Origin: Chondrus crispus | Lineage: Eukaryota > Rhodophyta > Florideophyceae > Gigartinales > Gigartinaceae | Length of the DNA stretch: 64,000 bases | Assembly: GCF_000350225.1 (NCBI RefSeq) | Contig: NW_005179057.1 | Span: 913,661-977,660, forward strand | Reading direction: 5' to 3' | Shown: positions 61,402 to 64,000 of the stretch, piece after piece | Position numbering within the stretch: position 1 is the stretch's first letter | Layout of the letters: the number at the start of each line of letters is the position of its first letter | Program-made: the position numbers and the translations under genes | Notes under the pieces: generated by a model | The model's input: only the letters and a program-made list of their open reading frames with translations | Told to the model about the DNA's origin: nothing | Database searches by the model: none

Positions 61402-62217
61402 ATGCCAACGGGCGTACACACAGATCTCTCTCGCAGAGGCTCTACCGGCATCTTGAAAGTTCGACAAAGGCCTAACACCTTCTACACACTGTTCAACGCA
61501 GCCCTGTCCATCCCCGCAGTCGCAATTCTATCGCTCTTCGTCCTAGTTCTATCCTATTCGCTCACTCAAACACCACCTCCGTCACCCGAATGGAAAGCAG
61601 GTACTCAAAGGCAAAGACCACCACTATCGCCGCAATCTCAGATCACCCCCGACAACCCCCCAACGCTCCCCGAGCTCCTGGCAACCATCTGCGATGCGCT
61701 AGACGCGGTCAACGTAACGCACTGGCTCCTCCCGGGCCTCGGTCTCCTGCCGCCGCGCCGCGCCGGCTTCGACGGCCGGTTCACGCCCTGGCAGGAAGGG
61801 GTAGACCTGGGCGTTTTCCAACGCGACTTGCTGCACGTGATCCTCGCGCAAAGCTCTCTCCAAGCGCTGGGCATCGTGCCTGTGGAGTCATACTTCGGGC
61901 TGCGTCTCTTCCACATCGGCGGGCACGGTGACGCGCGGTACGACTTCCGCGCGCCGTTCGTGGACCTCGTGTACATGCGGGACGAGCAGGGGCTGGTGGT
62001 GAGCCACTGCTGCGACTGCGCGCCGGTGAGCATCTCGTCGTGCACGAAGACGACGTGCGGATGCATGGTGTGCGTGGCGGCGGGCGGGGAAACGTGGCCG
62101 CTGCGCGACGTGCACGTGGAGGGCGTGCGGCGCAGCGTGCGCGGGCCGAGCGAGAAGGGGCGGCTGTTGCTGCCTCGCGACCTGGACGGCGTGGATGCGG
62201 CGGTGTTCGACGCGTGA
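61402..62217 (+). CDS. LicD/fukutin-like membrane protein, atypical active site
   Basis: 271 residues from ATG 61402. A short basic N-terminus is followed by one membrane segment (about 31-53, TLFNAALSIPAVAILSLFVLVLS), a type II layout. After a proline-rich stem comes the LicD-like block: VNVTHWLLPGLGLL, then RFTPWQEGVDLGVFQ. The family consensus here is W-L-x-x-G-T-L-L-G and P-W-D-D-D-I-D-L-G. The first Asp pair is replaced by Q-E, while the V-D-L-G Asp (residue ~135) remains. A Cys cluster (HCCDCAP, CTKTTCGCMVC) near 200-225 is unusual. Fukutin/LicD proteins transfer phospho-ribitol or phosphocholine to glycans. With altered catalytic residues this could be inactive or a distinct transferase. 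It ends 4 bp before the coatomer zeta stop. Confidence 0.62.
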   Translation: MPTGVHTDLSRRGSTGILKVRQRPNTFYTLFNAALSIPAVAILSLFVLVLSYSLTQTPPPSPEWKAGTQRQRPPLSPQSQITPDNPPTLPELLATICDALDAVNVTHWLLPGLGLLPPRRAGFDGRFTPWQEGVDLGVFQRDLLHVILAQSSLQALGIVPVESYFGLRLFHIGGHGDARYDFRAPFVDLVYMRDEQGLVVSHCCDCAPVSISSCTKTTCGCMVCVAAGGETWPLRDVHVEGVRRSVRGPSEKGRLLLPRDLDGVDAAVFDA

Positions 62218-62221
62218 GCGG

Positions 62222-62701
62222 CTACCGGCTCGGCCTCATCTTGATGAGCTTGAGGATGACCTTCGGGTCCAGGTGGTCGATGTCGCCGTCGTCGACCATC
62301 TCGTCGACAATGAGGCACAGGCTGGCGTAGTTCTGCAGGATGCGGCGCTCGGCGCTGGCGCGCGTCTCGCCCTGCTTGTTCTCGGGGACGTGGCACGCGG
62401 CGCGGATGGCGGCCGTCATGGCGCGCGCCAGCTCCAACATGAGCAGGGCGTCGTGCTCTTCCACGCCCGCGAGGAGAAGCACGACGTCGCCTAGCAGCTT
62501 GTACATGACCTGGACCTCCCCGATCGTGGCCACTTGCTCCGGGTTGTCTTCCTTGAGCAAGGGCCAGTGCAACGCGGTGGCGTCCCGCAGCTTCTTCAGC
62601 CACTCCGCTTGCTGGCGCTCCGTGTGTAGTTCGTGGCCGTAGTACCGCGAGAAGATGACGCCGCCCGCCGCGTAGGACACAATCGTGATGGAGACGAGCA
62701 T
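62222..62701 (-). CDS. COPZ: Coatomer subunit zeta
   Basis: 159 residues from ATG 62701. The longin-like zeta/sigma adaptin small-chain fold is visible as MLVSITIVSYAAGGVIFSRY (opening strand), then EVQVMYKLLGDVVLLLAGV, EEHDALLMLELARAMTAAI, NYASLCLIVDEMVDDGDIDH and PKVILKLIKMRP. LIVDEMVDDGDI with a D-P after it matches zeta-COP (IVDEIVDGGVI-x-E-x-D) better than AP sigma chains. The subunit belongs to the COPI coat for Golgi-to-ER traffic. An upstream exon is possible, since most zeta chains carry a few more N-terminal residues, but the frame begins acceptably here. It is convergent with the LicD-like gene. Confidence 0.85.
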   Translation of the reverse strand: MLVSITIVSYAAGGVIFSRYYGHELHTERQQAEWLKKLRDATALHWPLLKEDNPEQVATIGEVQVMYKLLGDVVLLLAGVEEHDALLMLELARAMTAAIRAACHVPENKQGETRASAERRILQNYASLCLIVDEMVDDGDIDHLDPKVILKLIKMRPSR

Positions 62702-64000
62702 GGCGGCTTGGGTGAAGGGGAATGTTGTGGAGGGGAGGGCAGTGGAGGGGAGGGCAGTTGGGGGCGGTGGGACGTCTCACCTTCGAGCATGCATCTGCGT
62801 CGTGTACACGTCTAACGCATGGACATGTGTACCAGGTTTCGGCATGCAGAAGAGATCGCAGACATCAGCCACCGCCAGCAACCACTGCGCGCGCTATCAC
62901 TGTGCAACCGCTGCCAGCAACCGCTGCCAGCAACCACTGCCACCCACCTGCGAGCAAGCACCTGCGTCGTGTACACGGGTCACGCATGGAAACGTGTACA
63001 AGGTGTTCGCATGCAGAAGAAATCGCAGACATCGCAGACAGCAACCACTGCCAGCAACCACTGCCAGCAACAACCGCCAGCAACAACCGTCAGCATCAAC
63101 CGCCCAGCAAAAAACCCTAATTCGAAAAGCCCCAAAATAAATTTTTTCCCATCCCATTTTTTCCCCCCCCCCCCCCCCGCGCTCCCCCGCAGCTACCGCT
63201 CCTCCCTCGCGCGGCGCGAAGCACAACATGGATACCGTCGCCGGAAGTGCATCGCCAGATTCACTGAGGGCGATGCTACCATGTTGTGCCCGGCCCCGCG
63301 CGCCGCCCCCCCACAAGTGGCAGCCGCGCAGCGCGGTCGTCGACGACTACCGGACTGCGATGCTACCACTTGTGCGCGCGCGGCTTCCGTAGAGTATGAC
63401 GGCGTATCTGATGCTAAGCGCGCGCGGCAAGGTTCTGACGTCATCAATGCTACTCTGTTTTATCCTGCGTGCGATGCCCGACTGCTCTGCGTAGGCGCGC
63501 GTGGTGCGCAGCTTGCTGCTTCATGGATTGTTTTATGTATGTCGGATGTGTTTGCTATGTAAATGCTGTTTATGCAAATGCTGGTTATGCAAATGCTGTG
63601 TATGTAAATGCTGCGTTTATGCAGTTGTGCTTGTTGTTCGATGTGCTCGCGCGTTGTGCTTAATTGCTTTTATCTTTGTCCTTCCACGACGGCCGCGTGT
63701 AGAACAAGTTTGTGAGTTTACATGGAGGCGGAGGTGGGCAGAGTGATTGCCGTGGGTTGCCGGGTAGACGTGTAACCCAGCGGTTGATTGTCGGGAGCGC
63801 CGAGTAAAGGAGAAGGCGGAATACAGTACACTGCCACGCATGACGTCATGCGTGCCGCCACCCGACACCCCCCCACGCCGCAACCGCCCGCGACTTTACA
63901 CTCCTCTCCCATCGTCTTCTTCCCCGTCACCCTTCTTCCCCGTCGCCCTCCTTCCCCGTCGCTCTTCAAACCTAACCCTCTTCCAACCTCTCAATCCCTC
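62702..64000. other. Repeat-rich spacer at the window end
   Basis: It contains a ~90-bp direct repeat (units from 62785 and 62952) and GCCAGCAACCACT 15-mer arrays (62866-63095). A C run lies at 63164-63178 and nested inverted repeats at 63221-63289 and 63312-63374. Four copies of a 15-bp unit ATGYAAATGCTGNNT lie at 63557-63616, and CT-rich sequence from 63890. No gene is supported; open frames are translated repeats. Confidence 0.5.
63557..63616. repeat. 15-bp tandem repeat, four copies
   Basis: Units at 63557, 63572, 63587 and 63602, each ATG(T/C)AAATGCTG plus three variable bases. The core resembles the octamer ATGCAAAT, but this is a sequence resemblance only. Confidence 0.85.

Noticed and set aside
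62866-63120. Frames rich in Gln/Pro/Thr as a coding gene
   Set aside because: They are translated CAGCAACCACTGC repeats, open in more than one frame.
1-64000. CRISPR arrays or bacterial operons
   Set aside because: No regularly spaced identical repeats, and the genes are eukaryotic nuclear.

Overview
The window is eukaryotic nuclear DNA. Single-copy housekeeping genes are recognisable from both ends (ribosomal protein uL13, akirin, CDC45, ESF1, RRP15, CKS1, coatomer zeta, a REEP/HVA22 protein, a queuine tRNA-ribosyltransferase). Nearly all read as one uninterrupted frame; only CKS1 and the glutamine synthetase-like gene show introns. Gene-dense, intron-poor islands separated by nested LTR retrotransposons fit a compact red-algal genome such as a florideophyte like Chondrus. 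That placement is an inference from architecture, not proven by any one gene. Two runs of N (4651-5226 and 29617-29716) are scaffold gaps.

Layout. 1-5 kb: glutamine synthetase-like 3' exon (-), uL13 (+), akirin (-), gap. 6.25-13.75 kb: a decayed Ty1/copia element (copia-A, - strand) with LTRs and a CTGAT target duplication. 15.9-28.5 kb: the remains of a second copia-like element (copia-B, + strand). It is interrupted by a divergent solo gypsy-type LTR (16.8-17.5 kb) and by a young gag-only LTR element (18.6-25.2 kb). 29.7-30.0 kb: the 5' end of a queuine tRNA-ribosyltransferase gene cut by the second gap. 31.0-45.0 kb: a DNA transposon with 28-bp terminal inverted repeats and TTAA-like target duplication. 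Its transposase frame is split by a 9.9-kb Ty3/gypsy element (- strand) carrying gag, protease, RT, RNase H and integrase. 45.4-62.7 kb: a gene island with a Tudor-like protein, a DUF3429/TMEM69-like protein, OHCU decarboxylase, REEP/HVA22, a helical unknown, ESF1, a Nudix protein, a membrane protein, CKS1, CDC45, RRP15, a LicD-like protein and coatomer zeta. They are mostly arranged as divergent or convergent pairs, the tightest 4 bp apart. 62.7-64 kb: repeat-rich spacer.

The most notable observation is that both copia-like elements, otherwise diverged and on opposite strands, carry an antisense accessory gene just downstream of RNase H. The two copies share a Cys block (C-x-R-A-S-L-L-N-A), a His-x3-5-Asp-Thr block and an S-L-x-L-C-x-G block, the pattern of a papain-fold cysteine peptidase. 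A second is that removing the gypsy element together with one copy of its AGAAT duplication rejoins the transposase reading frame exactly in phase.
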